Assembly (NCBI GenBank): GCA_963920575.1 | Contig: OY986967.1 | Location: 25,127,648-25,191,647, forward strand | From: Narthecium ossifragum | Taxonomy: Eukaryota; Streptophyta; Magnoliopsida; Dioscoreales; Nartheciaceae | Direction of reading: 5' to 3' | DNA length: 64,000 nucleotides | Shown: positions 1 to 11,193 of the stretch, in pieces | How the letters are laid out: each line of letters begins with the position of its first letter | Position numbering within the stretch: position 1 is the first letter of the stretch | Translations under genes and position numbers: made by a program | Notes under the pieces: model-generated | What the model was told of the DNA's origin: nothing | What the model saw: the letters and a program-made list of their open reading frames with translations, nothing else | Databases searched by the model: none

Positions 1-586
1 CAGTATGGCACGGACATCCGCCAAGGTGATCGTCAACTCACCGCAGGGAAAGTGGAATGTGTTGGTTTCGGGATGCCATCTCTCCACAAATGCGCCAACA
101 ACAGCACTGTTGATGGACTGATACGAGCAATCCACTAGTCGCCCTATCTTCGTCATGTTCACGGCCTCCATAAATCCCTCAGTGTCCATGTCAAACTAAT
201 CTTTCACGGATGAGCCATGAGCATAAATTTTGAGTGACTTCTTGCGCTCCTGCATTAAGGAGATATAGTTAACACCCTGATGTTCTAACAATACGTATGT
301 ATTCTTGCTGAATGTACTGTACCTCTCCTTGCCAGATACGATAGGCAACGTGAGTTTTGAACTCAGTGAGCACAGACCTATCCATGGGCCCACCAGGGAT
401 TGGGCCGACATCTTCATCTTCGCCGGCCGCAGCCTGGGCCCCCCCCTCATCGTCATCTTCGCCTACCGCAGCCCCAGGCTCCTCTCTCGCCCTTCTTTTC
501 CTGTTAGATACCGTCGGTCGCTGCCGCTGGGAAGCTGTCGATGACGAGGGCTGTGAAACCTTGCAACCGCGTGTCCTTGGAGCCAT
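1..586 (-). pseudogene. Plant mobile domain protein, copy 1 (5' part, interrupted by a stop)
   Basis: This is the 5' part of a minus-strand gene that continues beyond the window start. Exon 1 is 586 to 323 (88 codons, starting MAPRTRGCK, with an acidic middle and the motif GPIPGGPMDRSVLTEF), followed by a GT donor. Exon 2 starts at 249 after an AG acceptor (ERKKSLKIYAHGSS) and continues to base 1 with ERWHPETNTFHFPCGELTIT. That motif is typical of the plant mobile domain (PF10536, aminotransferase-like), a domain found in host MAIN/MAIL-type nuclear proteins and inside transposons. It is collinear with copy 2 at 2548-4568. An in-frame TAG at 196-198 falls where copy 2 has TGG (Trp), so this copy cannot give a full protein unless the stop is read through. 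The role is inferred from the domain only; a transposon-borne gene is more likely than a host gene. Confidence 0.75.
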
Positions 587-624
587 TTGAATCTAAAACA
601 AGCAAGAGGACGCTCAATAACAGT

Positions 625-960
625 TTGATATATTCGAACATGAAAGTATCGGTAGTATCATACCGATTACACTGCACATTAATCGGTAGTATCATACCGA
701 TTAAACTCCTCATTAATCGGAACTTACGTGACGATACTATCAACTATGACATCGGTAGACGATTAAACTGCACATTAAGCGGTAGTCTCATACCGATTAA
801 ATTGTAAATTAATCGGAACTTACGGGCCGAACCGTTAACTATGACATCGGTTACAAAAACATCGATCCATATAGAGTTTACCAACAGTAGACAACAACCG
901 ATGCATAAACACAACCAAACAGGAATAGACTACCGATTAGTACGAACAAATAGGTTTTTG
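625..960. repeat. Array of CGGTA/TACCG palindromes upstream of PMD copy 1
   Basis: Directly upstream of copy 1 the motif ATCGGTAGTATCATACCGAT and variants recur (about 647-670, 690-712, 750-765, 780-800), separated by similar spacers (TTAAACTGCACATTA-like, then AATCGGAACTTACG). Each unit is an inverted pair CGGTA-N5/6-TACCG. The same pair recurs upstream of PMD copy 2 and, more degenerate, in the 1106-2335 repeats. Arrays of short direct and inverted motifs beside a transposon ORF resemble the subterminal repeats bound by CACTA or Mutator transposases, but no terminal inverted repeat was fixed here. Confidence 0.7.
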
Positions 961-1105
961 AATACCGATCCATGAAGAAACTGAAATCAACAAGTATTTG
1001 AGTAGTGATGATAATGCAAAGCGTTTAAATCGCTGCAATGTAGCCGGCTTAGGAAAAAAAAATGGTGGATTCCAGGTGATTGACAGCCCTCACCTTAAAC
1101 TTGAA

Positions 1106-2335
1106 GGTAGGGTTGCGTTGTCCGGTGGGGGCTTCGGCGGAGGCGCTCTACCCGGCGGTCCTGGACGCGACGCAAAGCCTGCCTGGCTGCTTCCCGATCG
1201 CAAGTGTCGCTCGCCGCACTCCGGGAGTCGTTTGCCGATGTAGGTTGACAAAGCAGTCGGTCGGGCTCTCCCGACATAATAGGGGGAAGAGAGTTGGGGA
1301 AGAGAAAATAGAGGGGTCACTTTTAAGGTGGATTATAAACAATCATAAAACTTGATAGAGTCGCTGATACTTACCCGTCCAAATGCCTTCCGAACCGGCA
1401 GCTTGGTACCGATATATATTTACGATAAAACGGTATCTTTATTCCGGTTCTCAAACGGTGGTTTTATACCGTCTAAAGATACCCCGCACCGGTTACTTAC
1501 TACCGATGGAAAGGCTGTATATCGGTAGAAATGTACCACTCAGCCATGAAACACTCTCCGAACTGAGAAATTAAACAGCTATTACAATGATTATAAACAA
1601 CCTGTCGCTGATATTTTCCCGTCCAAATAAGGTAGGGTTGCGTTGTCCGGTGGGGGCTTCGGCGGAGGCGCTCTACCCGGCGGTCCTGGACGCGACGCGA
1701 AGCCTGCCTGGCTGCTTCCCGATCGCAAGTGTCGCTCGCCGCACTCCGGGAGTCGTTTGCCGATGTAGGTTGACAAAGCAGTCGATCGGGCTCTCCCGAC
1801 ATAATAGGGGGAAGAGAGTTGGGGAAGAGAAAATAGAGGGGTCACTTTTAAGGTGGATTATAAACAAGCATAAAACTTGATAGAGTCGCTGATACTTACC
1901 CGTCCAAATGCCTTCCGAACCGGCAGCTTGGTACCGATATATATTTACGATAAAACGGTATCTTTATTCCGGTTCTCAAACGGTGGTTTTATACCGTCTA
2001 AAGATACCCCGCACCGGTTACTTACTACCGATGGAAAGGCTGTATATCGGTAGAAATGTACCACTCAGCCATGAAACACTCTCCGAACTGAGAAATTAAA
2101 CAGCTATTACAATGATTATAAACAACCTGTCGCTGATATTTTCCCGTCCAAATGCCTTCCGAACCGGCTGCTTGGTACCGATATATATTTAGGATATACC
2201 GGTATATTTATACCGTTTCTCAATCGGTGGTTTTATACCGTCTAAAGATATCCCGCACCGGTTACGTCCTACCGATGGAAAGGTTATATATCGGTAGAAA
2301 TGTACCGATATTAAGGCTGTTTTGGGTGATCTAGT
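1106..2335. repeat. 525-bp tandem duplication plus a partial third copy
   Basis: Bases 1106-1630 and 1631-2155 are near-identical tandem copies (offset 525 bp, only a few substitutions seen). Each has a GC-rich half (about 1110-1300) and a half rich in CGGTA/TACCG motifs (about 1385-1530). A third, diverged copy of the second half only runs from about 2139 to 2335. The apparent reading frames in it are duplicated along with the DNA and show no recognisable protein. The block lies just past the 3' end of PMD copy 2 and upstream of copy 1, so it may be the terminal region of one or both elements. Confidence 0.85.
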
Positions 2336-2547
2336 ATAATCATCTGCACCGAGTACAAATCAGAAATAAATGCTCGCACAAAGCTATAACTTACGCAACC
2401 ATCAGCACAACAATGCAATGCAAATCTTCTTATGTGGTTTTCATGAGAGAAGTCCATATATAATATATATATATCATTTCACTTATACAACCTTCTATGC
2501 AAAATCTAACCTTCTATAAAAAATCTAGTAACCGCAGATATCACTTA

Positions 2548-4568
2548 TCAAAGGCCATGCCCCATGTCAGGCTCGCCACGCACTATGCGATGTGCTCGCC
2601 TCCACCTTTTTTTCTGCTCCTCCACAGCCAATGTCTCCAAATGCTCAACAGTGTCATCGATGAGGTGTGCAAGTCGATCATACTGTAATTTGATGAAAAT
2701 GCAACGAATTAAACAAGTTGTATAATGAAATAATGAAATAAAGATGAAAATTTAAATAAGTTATTGTTACCTTGACATTAACGTAATCGTCTGCAGGTAT
2801 AGCTAGCGGCGCCTCATGCTCTGGATTCTCCACCCTCACGTGAGATATGCTTCGGAACCATTCCATGTAGCCCGGCATGCACTCATAACCAGCGGGGCTG
2901 GTAGAAGCGCCTGTCCAGCGCTCAATGACACTCATGTCCATCCAATTAAACTAGCATTCTCTCCTGAAATCGAACACTCTCGCGTAGCGTCGAACTGTTC
3001 CCTTGGATCCCATGTTAGACTGGGACGGCCTCAATACATTTCGAGGAATGCTCTGTCGGATGCCAAACTGACGAAGCACCCTGTCCGGATGATAAAGCTC
3101 CACATACTCTCCGCAGGTAATGGTGCCAAAGTAGAAGCTAATTTCTTTGCGAGGGAAATCCGCTCCTCCTCGTTGAGCACGATACAGATCCCATGTCACC
3201 TACAGAAAAATCACAATCAGTCAACATTCACTCAATCAACATTACATGCTGATCAAAAATACTAGTAAATAAACTACAACGTTACCTCATGTGGAGTCAA
3301 GCGATCCAGACGTCGGCGCCATGTCTGAACAATATTCTCCCCGCCTGTATACTCTCTCCTTATACTCCATTTGTAGGCAGTGGGCATGCCAATTGTGTAA
3401 TCTATGCATAGTTGCGGAGCCACGACTTGGTGAAGGTGATCATCTATCCAACTCTACATTGTTGAGATAAATATGGGTTAAGTCAAACAATAATTGGTAT
3501 CATAATATAAATAAACTTATGCTTTTTTAAAACTACGTACCACCAACAAAGTTAGGTATCCGCCAACAGCACATGATCCCCACCGACTAGCGGACCCGAG
3601 CATCCGATAGAGGTATGTGAGGGCCCCAGCACCCCATGCATACTCACGCACAGTAGTAAGGTCCGTGAGAGAAGCGAGATAGGACAAGTGCACCCAACCG
3701 CCTGACTTGTTGCAAAACAAGGTGCAACCCAACAGATACAACAGATACGCCTTCACCGAGCACTCTAACCCGACGGCATTCACTGTACATTCATCCCTTA
3801 ACCATTTTAAATTAAGGGTGAATCCTCGGCCCAAACCTCTCTCAGTCAGCTCTCTATGGGCCACTAATCGACTAACCCCAAGATTATCTACCATAAGCTG
3901 TTTATATCCGGACGCATTCAGCTCACAGCGATCCAGTGGCATACCAGCGATAGGGATGCCCAAAATGGCACCGACGTCTGCCAAGGTGATCGTCATCTCA
4001 CCACAATGCAAGTGAAACGTATTTGTTTCTGGGTGCCACCTCTCAATAAATGCAGACACAATGGTGCTGCTAATGCTGGGATACGAACATTCGATGAGGC
4101 CTCGAAGTCCAGTCATTTCCACGAGCTGATTAAACTCGCTATTCATTGTCCTGTCCCAGTTGAGAGTGTTGGATCCATGAGCATATATCTTAAGAGGCTT
4201 CCTTTCCTTGAAGAATCAATAAAAAAGAAAATTTACATCTCCATGGGTTCAGTCAGATAGCCATATCTGACTATAGCAGCTAACCAAACTATTTTTACCT
4301 CTCCATGCCATATACGGTAGGCAACGTGACTCCCAAACTCGGTTAGCACGGACTTATCCACAGGCCCGCCAGGGAACGGGCCTTCATCCTCTGCTGCAGA
4401 GGTGGGGATAGTAGGAGGGATACCACTGCAAGAGGGACCCTCATCCTCTGTCTCGTCTTTAAAAACAACACTTTCCGTCCTTTCCTCCTCTGCCTCCTTC
4501 CCACGTCGCCGCCGCGTGGAAGATGACAAAGAGGATGCCTTTGATGCACTGCGTGTGATAGGAGGCAT
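2548..4568 (-). pseudogene. Plant mobile domain protein, copy 2 (five exons, one in-frame stop)
   Basis: Five exons can be read on the minus strand with consistent phase-0 junctions: 4568-4299, 4206-3541, 3453-3286, 3199-2771 and 2682-2548, 556 codons including the terminal TGA. Exon 1 (starting MPPITRSASK) is acidic and of low complexity and ends in FPGGPVDKSVLTEF and a YRIWHGE motif. Exon 2 holds the PMD core (ERWHPETNTFHLHCGEMTIT, DVGAILGIPIAG, WLRDEC, YLLYLLGCTLF). Exons 3-4 continue with WIDDHLHQVV, RRRLDRLTPHE, VTWDLYR and PDRVLRQFG. The last exon ends EEQKKRWRRAHRIVRGEPDM. PMD (PF10536) proteins occur as host nuclear factors and as transposon cargo. A TAG at 2951-2953 in exon 4 breaks an otherwise open gene, a recent lesion by appearance. 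No transposase is seen beside it. I cannot tell whether PMD is the mobile element's own protein or a captured gene. Confidence 0.8.
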
Positions 4569-4611
4569 TTGGCTGCAACAAACAAACAAACAGAAATAAA
4601 GAAACGGGATC

Positions 4612-4790
4612 AATATACCGATGGCAAAACAAAATAAACGGTATCAAACTACCGATGGGAAACGGTAGTAAACTACCGTTGGGAAAAGTACACAAACGGT
4701 ATCAAACTACCGTTGGGAAAAGTACACATCGGTATCAAAATACCGATGGGAAAACTACAGAAACGGTAAGAAACTACCGATTCGAATTCA
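4612..4790. repeat. Tandem hairpin units with CGGTA/TACCG, upstream of PMD copy 2
   Basis: About five consecutive units have the form CGGTATCAAACTACCG followed by ATGGGAAA or TTGGGAAAAGTACACA. Each unit is a stem of CGGTA/TACCG with a loop of about 6 bases. They lie 45-220 bp upstream of the copy 2 ATG, the same position as the array upstream of copy 1. They could bind a transposase or act as promoter elements; neither can be decided from sequence. Confidence 0.75.
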
Positions 4791-7590
4791 AAAAATGGAT
4801 CGGAAGTAAACACCCGGATTTAAACCAGACCAACCGGGATAAGACTACCGCGTCGGAGGAACAAAACGGGGGATGAAGATCGGCTCATCGGTTTAAATCG
4901 ATATAAACAAACGACTAAATCCATGCAATGTAGGTCATAAAACCACTTGTAGGTCGTAAAACGGACAACACTAGCTGGGTTTGAACGGATTTATAAGAAA
5001 AACCTGTTTCTCGGACCGGAAAAGGCTCGGAGTGGCAAAAACCGCCGGTCGGAGGCGCAGCACGAAGGTCACCGGGCTGCGGTTGCCGCTTGCAAACCTA
5101 CACCCGAGGAGAGAAGCTGGTGGAGAGAAGCCGGTGTAGCCGTCAGGTGGAGAGAAGCCGTCGGAGAGAAGGCTTTGGCTTTTAGGTTTGGATAGTTTGG
5201 CTGTTTTAGATTTGGGTAGATAGGGTAGTTTGGCTGTTTTATGTGGTGTGGGTAGTTAACTAGTATACATTTTAGATTGGTTGTAGTGTAATGAGTTAAG
5301 TATGGTGTAGGTAGATGTGCGTGTGGTGTCAATAGAACCACTCCTACAATAATAGATCAGACAGGTTTAATTACATATAAGTCCCTCGTATTATAAAGTG
5401 TTCTACGGTCCAGTCAATGCGGCATGGAGATGTCGGAGTCACCATTGAGTGATAAGCTATATAGCTATTTGACTCGAGGGGTAAACAAGGAGACCGACGG
5501 CAGTATTAATTAGGAATATTTCCCAGTGCATTCCTTGGAATTTAATCAAAGTTTCACTTTCTATAACCATTCGCATTATTCGAGGGATTGATATGGTATA
5601 ACAGGGATTTGTGGCATTTATATGCAATTAAGTAACATTTGACTAATAGGATTCCTGTAATAAAAAAAAAAAATCTTTTCATCAGATATGGTAGGTATAA
5701 CAGTGCGCACATGAGATCTCATGAGATGAATCTAATCTGCATATTCAAATAATTTGTCACCCTCACTACATGATTCGTAGAACTGGCGATCGATCAAAGT
5801 CACCAGGATTTAAGATTCCGCATGGTTACGCAGATGCTAAGGACTTTTGTTCCCTAGAGGGAGGACAATTATGGCGATTTATGATAAAATTCAGGATTAC
5901 TAGTGGGTGTGTGTTTTTTTTTTTTTTTTGTGTTTAGTTGAGCTAAAATGGCTGGACATTACATCAAACAACACAACTACAGGATTACTATTATGTTAGT
6001 CCACCCTCAAAACATATATATGTTAGCATCCACAAATAAGATGTTAGTTCCTAAAAACATTATAAAAAAAAAAAAAAGATTTCCAATTCATGTCTAAGTT
6101 TATATTGTAGGAAAATATACTCAATATTGCCATTGGGACTCGTGGACAACGAAACCTCCACTAGCCTTGGATTGAAGTCGTATTTAATGTTTATTCTCTC
6201 TCTCGGTTGCCCCTTATAAGATTGATTTATTCTTTAAATAACATAAGTCTGATAACATAATACCTGCTGCTTTATTTCTTATTATTGCTCCCGAGCCGAC
6301 CAGATTGACTATTAATTGTAGGACTCATCAAAATTTCCTAGCAAGACATGGCATGAGAGAGTAATGTTTTTAAAATAAAACTTTTAAACCTGTAGATCAA
6401 AATTTTATGTCCTGCTCTTCTGAATGATGAGTTCTTTCATAAAGAAAACAACAGCAAGAAGAGTCAAATTCTTACACCATTCCAAGCAAAAGATTCAAGA
6501 AAAGAAGAAAATAAATAAATTTTCCATTTGTGAAGGTAAATTCTCAAACATGAACCACTGTTAATTACAACGAAACAATTTACCTTCTTGTTAAAAAAAG
6601 AAGATAAATATTTGAAAATGATGAGAGAAAAGAAAGCTCTATATATCGAAGTCAATCAGTTGTCACCACCATTTGCTCCGGGCCGCCGCCTCCTAGGCTT
6701 CCTAGCTAGCTTTCGGAACCTCCCCTGCTAAGCTCGCAGGCTGGCTGCTAACCTCACAGGCTCCTGCAAGACTGCGAGTTTCCAACCTCGTAGGCTCCCC
6801 CTGCTAATTAAGCTCGTAGGCTGGGGAGCTCTATCGCCAAAGGGGCCATATATACTTCCTCTCTAATGAGTGATAGAGGAATTAGCTGAAACAAAAGAAC
6901 AAAAGGATATCAAATGAGAGAAGGAAGTATGGATAGTCCCAATTCTAAGTGGAATGGAGACATTAGAGTAGAAGAGGAAGAACACAAAAGAGAAACATGC
7001 AAGAAGAATTTATTAGAGATCTCTCATGACTTTTTGGTTGTTGTTGGGCTTTGCTTGTTTGCCACATGGAACGAGATGATGTGCTTATATACACAAGTGG
7101 TGGATTTGGCATTTAATGTGAGAATTAAATGAGGGAATCTCGGTTAAGATTCCCTATCACCCAGGGTCATTGATGCATCTGCCTGATACAAACACACAAA
7201 CACCATCCCATCCTCTTCTTCCGGCTCTCTGCCTCCCCCTTTCCAATTGAGCAGCAAATATTCTCTAACCTGCCACCTTACTAGCCTCCTCCATAGACGA
7301 GAAGGTTCATCAAACCCATGTTCATGAATCTGGATTTTTTTCTTATAATGAAGGAAGGATATTGTCTTTGACATGCTTAATTGAATCTTTTCATAAAATT
7401 GCACTACTAATCAACACTCTTTGTCCTGATTTCTTTCCTTAATCCATATGACAGCCTAATTTTAGATGGCACCAAGTTAATTCTAGCCAAGTTAGGCTGA
7501 ATGAACACCCTCATCAGTGATGCACTCAAGTGACTCAGCATATAATTTAGCTAGCTGGAAGATGTTGCAACATTCTTGTCCAGAGAAGAA

Positions 7591-7623
<33 letters not shown>

Positions 7624-8572
7624 GTACGTATACCATGTTTGTCTTGAGTTCTTTAGTTTTTCTTGGTTGCAACGTCGATGAGATTGTATATTTTTGATTG
7701 ATTGATTGATTGGAAGGTCAAGGAAGAAGCTTCTATTGGTGTAGAGTCAATGATGTTTCACCCATAAAATTAGATTACAGCTAGGAAGTATACATACTAA
7801 GGTTAGGATATCAATGTCGATTAGGGCAGGGGTTATTATTCACTATGCCCTACTACTCTGGTAGGAGTACAACTTAAGTTTTGCTACGGATTAAAACCCC
7901 TCACCTCAATCCTATTCATTGCTATGGTTGTTCTATAATTGACTAGATCTTCATTATATGTGATTAAAATCGTGTAGTTCACCAATTATAAAGTGATTGT
8001 ATGATTGTATTATCTCAGTGTATTACAATTATTAGTTATATTTGCAACCATTATGTCCATAGAATAGAGAGTAATGAACAATTGAAACACAATTAGCAAA
8101 AAGGAAATTAATTTTAGCATATTCCAATAATGCAGGACTTATAGAAGCTTGTGTTTTATTTAGATAATCAAGCAAATCAAATCAAATCAAATCAAACTCG
8201 GCTCAATGTTAGGCCAAGCTCGTGTCGAACCTAAATTAATGAACGAGTTTGATCATTCTTATTTGGCTCCAAATTGATCGGTATGGACAAAGGTTGGGTC
8301 AGTTCTCATTGCCTTTTCAATCAAAGCTTGAATTAGATTTCTCTCTTCATTCCAAACTTTAAACAAATCAAGCTCGAGCCAGCACGATGCGACCATGTTA
8401 TTGTGAGTTTTGTTAAGACACCATTCAACTCAACCGGCTCGAAATCATGCTAAGAATGGGATTAAATGAGCCAAACTTGATCATTGATCCTAGATTCCAA
8501 TTTAGCTTCAAACTCGGCTCAATCGCACCTCCTACTCATCATAATTTAATTGCTCAACACGTGATTTTATAA
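4791..8572. other. Gene-free stretch upstream of the glycosylase gene
   Basis: No coding region was recognised. The part at 4790-4960 still carries scattered CCGAT motifs. Bases 5030-5190 are GC-rich with repeats of GAGAGAAGC(C/T). The rest is AT-rich with homopolymers (about 5920-5932, 6062-6078) and a CT microsatellite at 7594-7622. At 8177-8200 AATCA is repeated. Bases 5281-5288 read TTGTAGTG, like a CACTA-element terminus, but no matching CACTACAA end was found. Confidence 0.5.
7594..7622. repeat. (CT)n microsatellite
   Basis: An uninterrupted run of about 14 CT dinucleotides in AT-rich intergenic DNA. Confidence 0.95.
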
Positions 8573-9306
8573 GAAGTAACCAAACTTATTTATGGGCATC
8601 ATAAACACATCAAGGAAATGAAACTTTTCTTAACAAAGACTTCATTAATCCACATTCATTGAACAACATAAAAGGTCATTAGTAGTTATAAAAAATTCTC
8701 CAAGTAGAATACCATGATACTTTTATGTTTCATGTGTGTGTGTGCCAAAAGACACAAACTCTCACAATAATTTCACTACTTAAGAAGATCTCCAATCCAA
8801 TCCACATTGTGCAGAAGCAGAGGAGCTTTCACTGATCTGCCATGAAATCCATATCCCACCTAAGCTCCTCAACCTCAAACCATTCATTAACCCTCATTCT
8901 AGGACAACCATCTTCATATAAATATATAATCCACACCCCTATAAGAAGTTTTTAAAGTCCATGGCTGCCATGCCCACCACTATAGGAAGTAACCAAACTT
9001 ATTTATGGGCATCATAAACACATCAAGGAAATGAAACTTTTCTTAACAAAGACTTCATTAATCCACATTCACTTAACAACATAAAAGGTCATTAGTAATT
9101 ATCAAAGATTCTCCAAGTAGAATACCATGATACTTCCATGTTTCATGTACTTAAGAAGATCTCCAATCCAATCCACATTGTGCAGAAGCAGAGGAGCTTT
9201 CACTGATCTGCCATGAAATCCATATCCCACCTAAGCTCCTCAACCTCAAACCATTCATTAACCCAAATTTTAGGACAACCATCTTCATATAAATATATAA
9301 TCCACA
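8573..9306. repeat. Tandem duplication of the region upstream of the glycosylase gene
   Basis: The segment 8573 to about 8938 is repeated at 8986 to about 9306. Shared text includes AAGTAACCAAACTTATTTAT, AACAAAGACTTCATTAATCC and CTTCATATAAATATATAATC. The upstream copy has about 42 extra bases (around 8733-8774, GTGTGTGCCAAAAGACACAA). The duplicated unit includes a TATA-like sequence, so the gene at 9378 has a proximal and a distal copy of its probable core promoter about 370 bp apart. Confidence 0.9.
9283..9300 (+). promoter_or_regulatory. Probable TATA box of the glycosylase gene
   Basis: The sequence ATATAAATATATAA lies about 80-95 bp upstream of the ATG at 9378, a usual spacing for a plant TATA box with a short 5' UTR. 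The same sequence occurs at about 8916-8930 in the duplicated upstream copy. Inferred from position and composition only. Confidence 0.45.
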
Positions 9307-9377
9307 CCCAACTCTTCATACTTATTACAATCACCTTTAGACTAGCCATCAGCTCTTCTTAGTTCTTGCCTGAAAGA

Positions 9378-11193
9378 ATGCCTACACCAAGCATAGGGTC
9401 AACTGTTTTGGAGAGGAACCCAAGCCTCAAAGAGATGGAGAGGAGGCTGCAAGGCAAGAGCTCAATGAATAAAAACTTACAGAGAGTGTACCCATTGGGC
9501 GGCATGCATAGGAGCAGCTCAAGCTTGACTCTATCCTCCCTCTCTCTATCTCAGAACTCAAATGACTCCTCCTCCCTCAGTAGTTCCATCTCTAGCTGGG
9601 ATCACAAGTTCCCGGTTTCTCTCTCTAAGATCTTTAGCTCATGGGAGAGGAGAGAGTTCTCGGTGAGTGGCGTTGGAAAGGATCAGTTTGATTCAGTTGA
9701 TGATGTTGGAGAGGTGGAGTTGGGCTGCAGGGATCCTGGCAGCTTGAAGAGATGCAATTGGATCACTAAAACAAGTGGTAAGCTCTATTTTATCTAAAAC
9801 TCAATTAAGTTCTACAGTACAGTACCGTGCTATATATATTTTACGAACAAAAGGCCGGGAAAAAAAAACTCGAAATTATCTAATGATAGATCTTGTCAAC
9901 ATTTTTTGTTGCAGATGAAATCTATGTTTCTTTTCATGATGAATGTTGGGGTGTTCCAGTGTTCAATGACAAGTAAGCATGTTATTTGTCCATGTTTTTA
10001 TGATGTAAAATTTTCATAGCACACTATTCTCTTAAAAAATTGGTTATCTTTATCTTGAATTTAATGATTTTTTTTTTTTGACAGCCGATTGTTTGAACTG
10101 CTCACGTTGGCCGGATTGCTGATCGATCACAACTGGACTGAAACCCTCAAGAGAAGAGAGTCATACAGGTCATAATTGCTGAAAGAGTCGATAATTCTGT
10201 CGAATTTCAAAGTGGATTTTGTGGAAACATTTTGTGCTTCATGTTATCTTAGTTAGCTGGTTTGCTTTATGAAGAAGTTTCTGTATTAGCTTTGCAAGTG
10301 CATGTGTCACACATCCATATTCCCTCCATAACATTTCATTTATCTCCATTAGACTAGGTTAAATCATCTAGTTACCATCCACCTACCAACTACCCACTTT
10401 GCATTAACTCTGCTCATAACCCATGATTATGAGCTTTCATGTACTTTTTGTACTTTGAGCATCTGAATGAAGTGAAGCTTTCATCATTTTCAACTTTGAG
10501 TCTTATGTTCTTCAATTTGGTGTTTGGTCCTTGGCCAGTAAATTTCAGTTTACCACAGGAAGAAAGGGAGGTTCTTCACAAATTCTCGGGTTTTTCATAT
10601 GTATTTGAGTTTCTAATCTTATATTTTTCTTGACTATTTGTAGGGAAGTGTTCTCAAACTTTGATCATAATGTTGTTGCCATGATGGAGGAGAAAGACAT
10701 CTCGGAGATAAGTTCCAATAAAGAGTTAGCACTGGTAGAATGTAGAGTGAGATGCATCATAGAAAATGCAAGGTGCATACAAAAGGCAAGTTACATAAAT
10801 CTATCAGAACTCTGTCAAACGTCTCACCTTGGCAGAAAAAAACTAAATTGACATTATATTCTTGCAATCTGAATCTTTTTTTTTGTTGTTGTGTGATTTC
10901 AGGTTGCAAAGGAATTTGGATCATTCAGTGGATACATATGGGGACATATGAATCACAGGCCAATGGTCAACAAATACAAGCACTTAAGGAGCATTCCTTT
11001 GAGAACTCCAAAATCTGAGGCAATTAGCAAGGATCTAGTCAGGAGAGGTTTCCGGCTGGCCGGTCCGGTAATCGTGTATTCGTTCATGCAAGCCGCCGGG
11101 ATGGTCATCGATCACCTCATCGACTGCTTCCGGTTCGGGGAGTGCGTGAAGCTGGCACAGAGATCATGGGGCATCACTAACATGGGAATGTAG
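9378..11193 (+). CDS. DNA-3-methyladenine glycosylase I (Tag) family protein
   Basis: Five exons: 9378-9777, 9915-9972, 10085-10168, 10644-10785 and 10903-11193, giving 324 residues. Tag enzymes excise 3-methyladenine from alkylated DNA to start base excision repair in the nucleus. Residues 1-120 are Ser-rich and poorly conserved, as in plant members. The Tag domain starts at RCNW (about 125). The four zinc-snap ligands of the family are present: Cys126, His141 (in FHDECWGVP), His299 and Cys303 (DHLIDC). Trp170 lies in the base pocket, and RRGFRLAGPVIVYSFMQAAG matches the family's core. The residue that aligns with E. coli Tag Glu38, a base-contacting residue, is Cys144 here, so activity could differ. 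The last intron begins with GC (AAG|GCAAGT); with that donor the phase is correct, while the nearby GT would shift the frame. I chose the ATG at 9378 as the first ATG after the probable TATA box. Confidence 0.9.

Noticed and set aside
2816..3265. 149-residue plus-strand frame
   Set aside because: It is antisense to exon 4 of PMD copy 2, whose minus-strand reading fits the PMD family and the splice phases.
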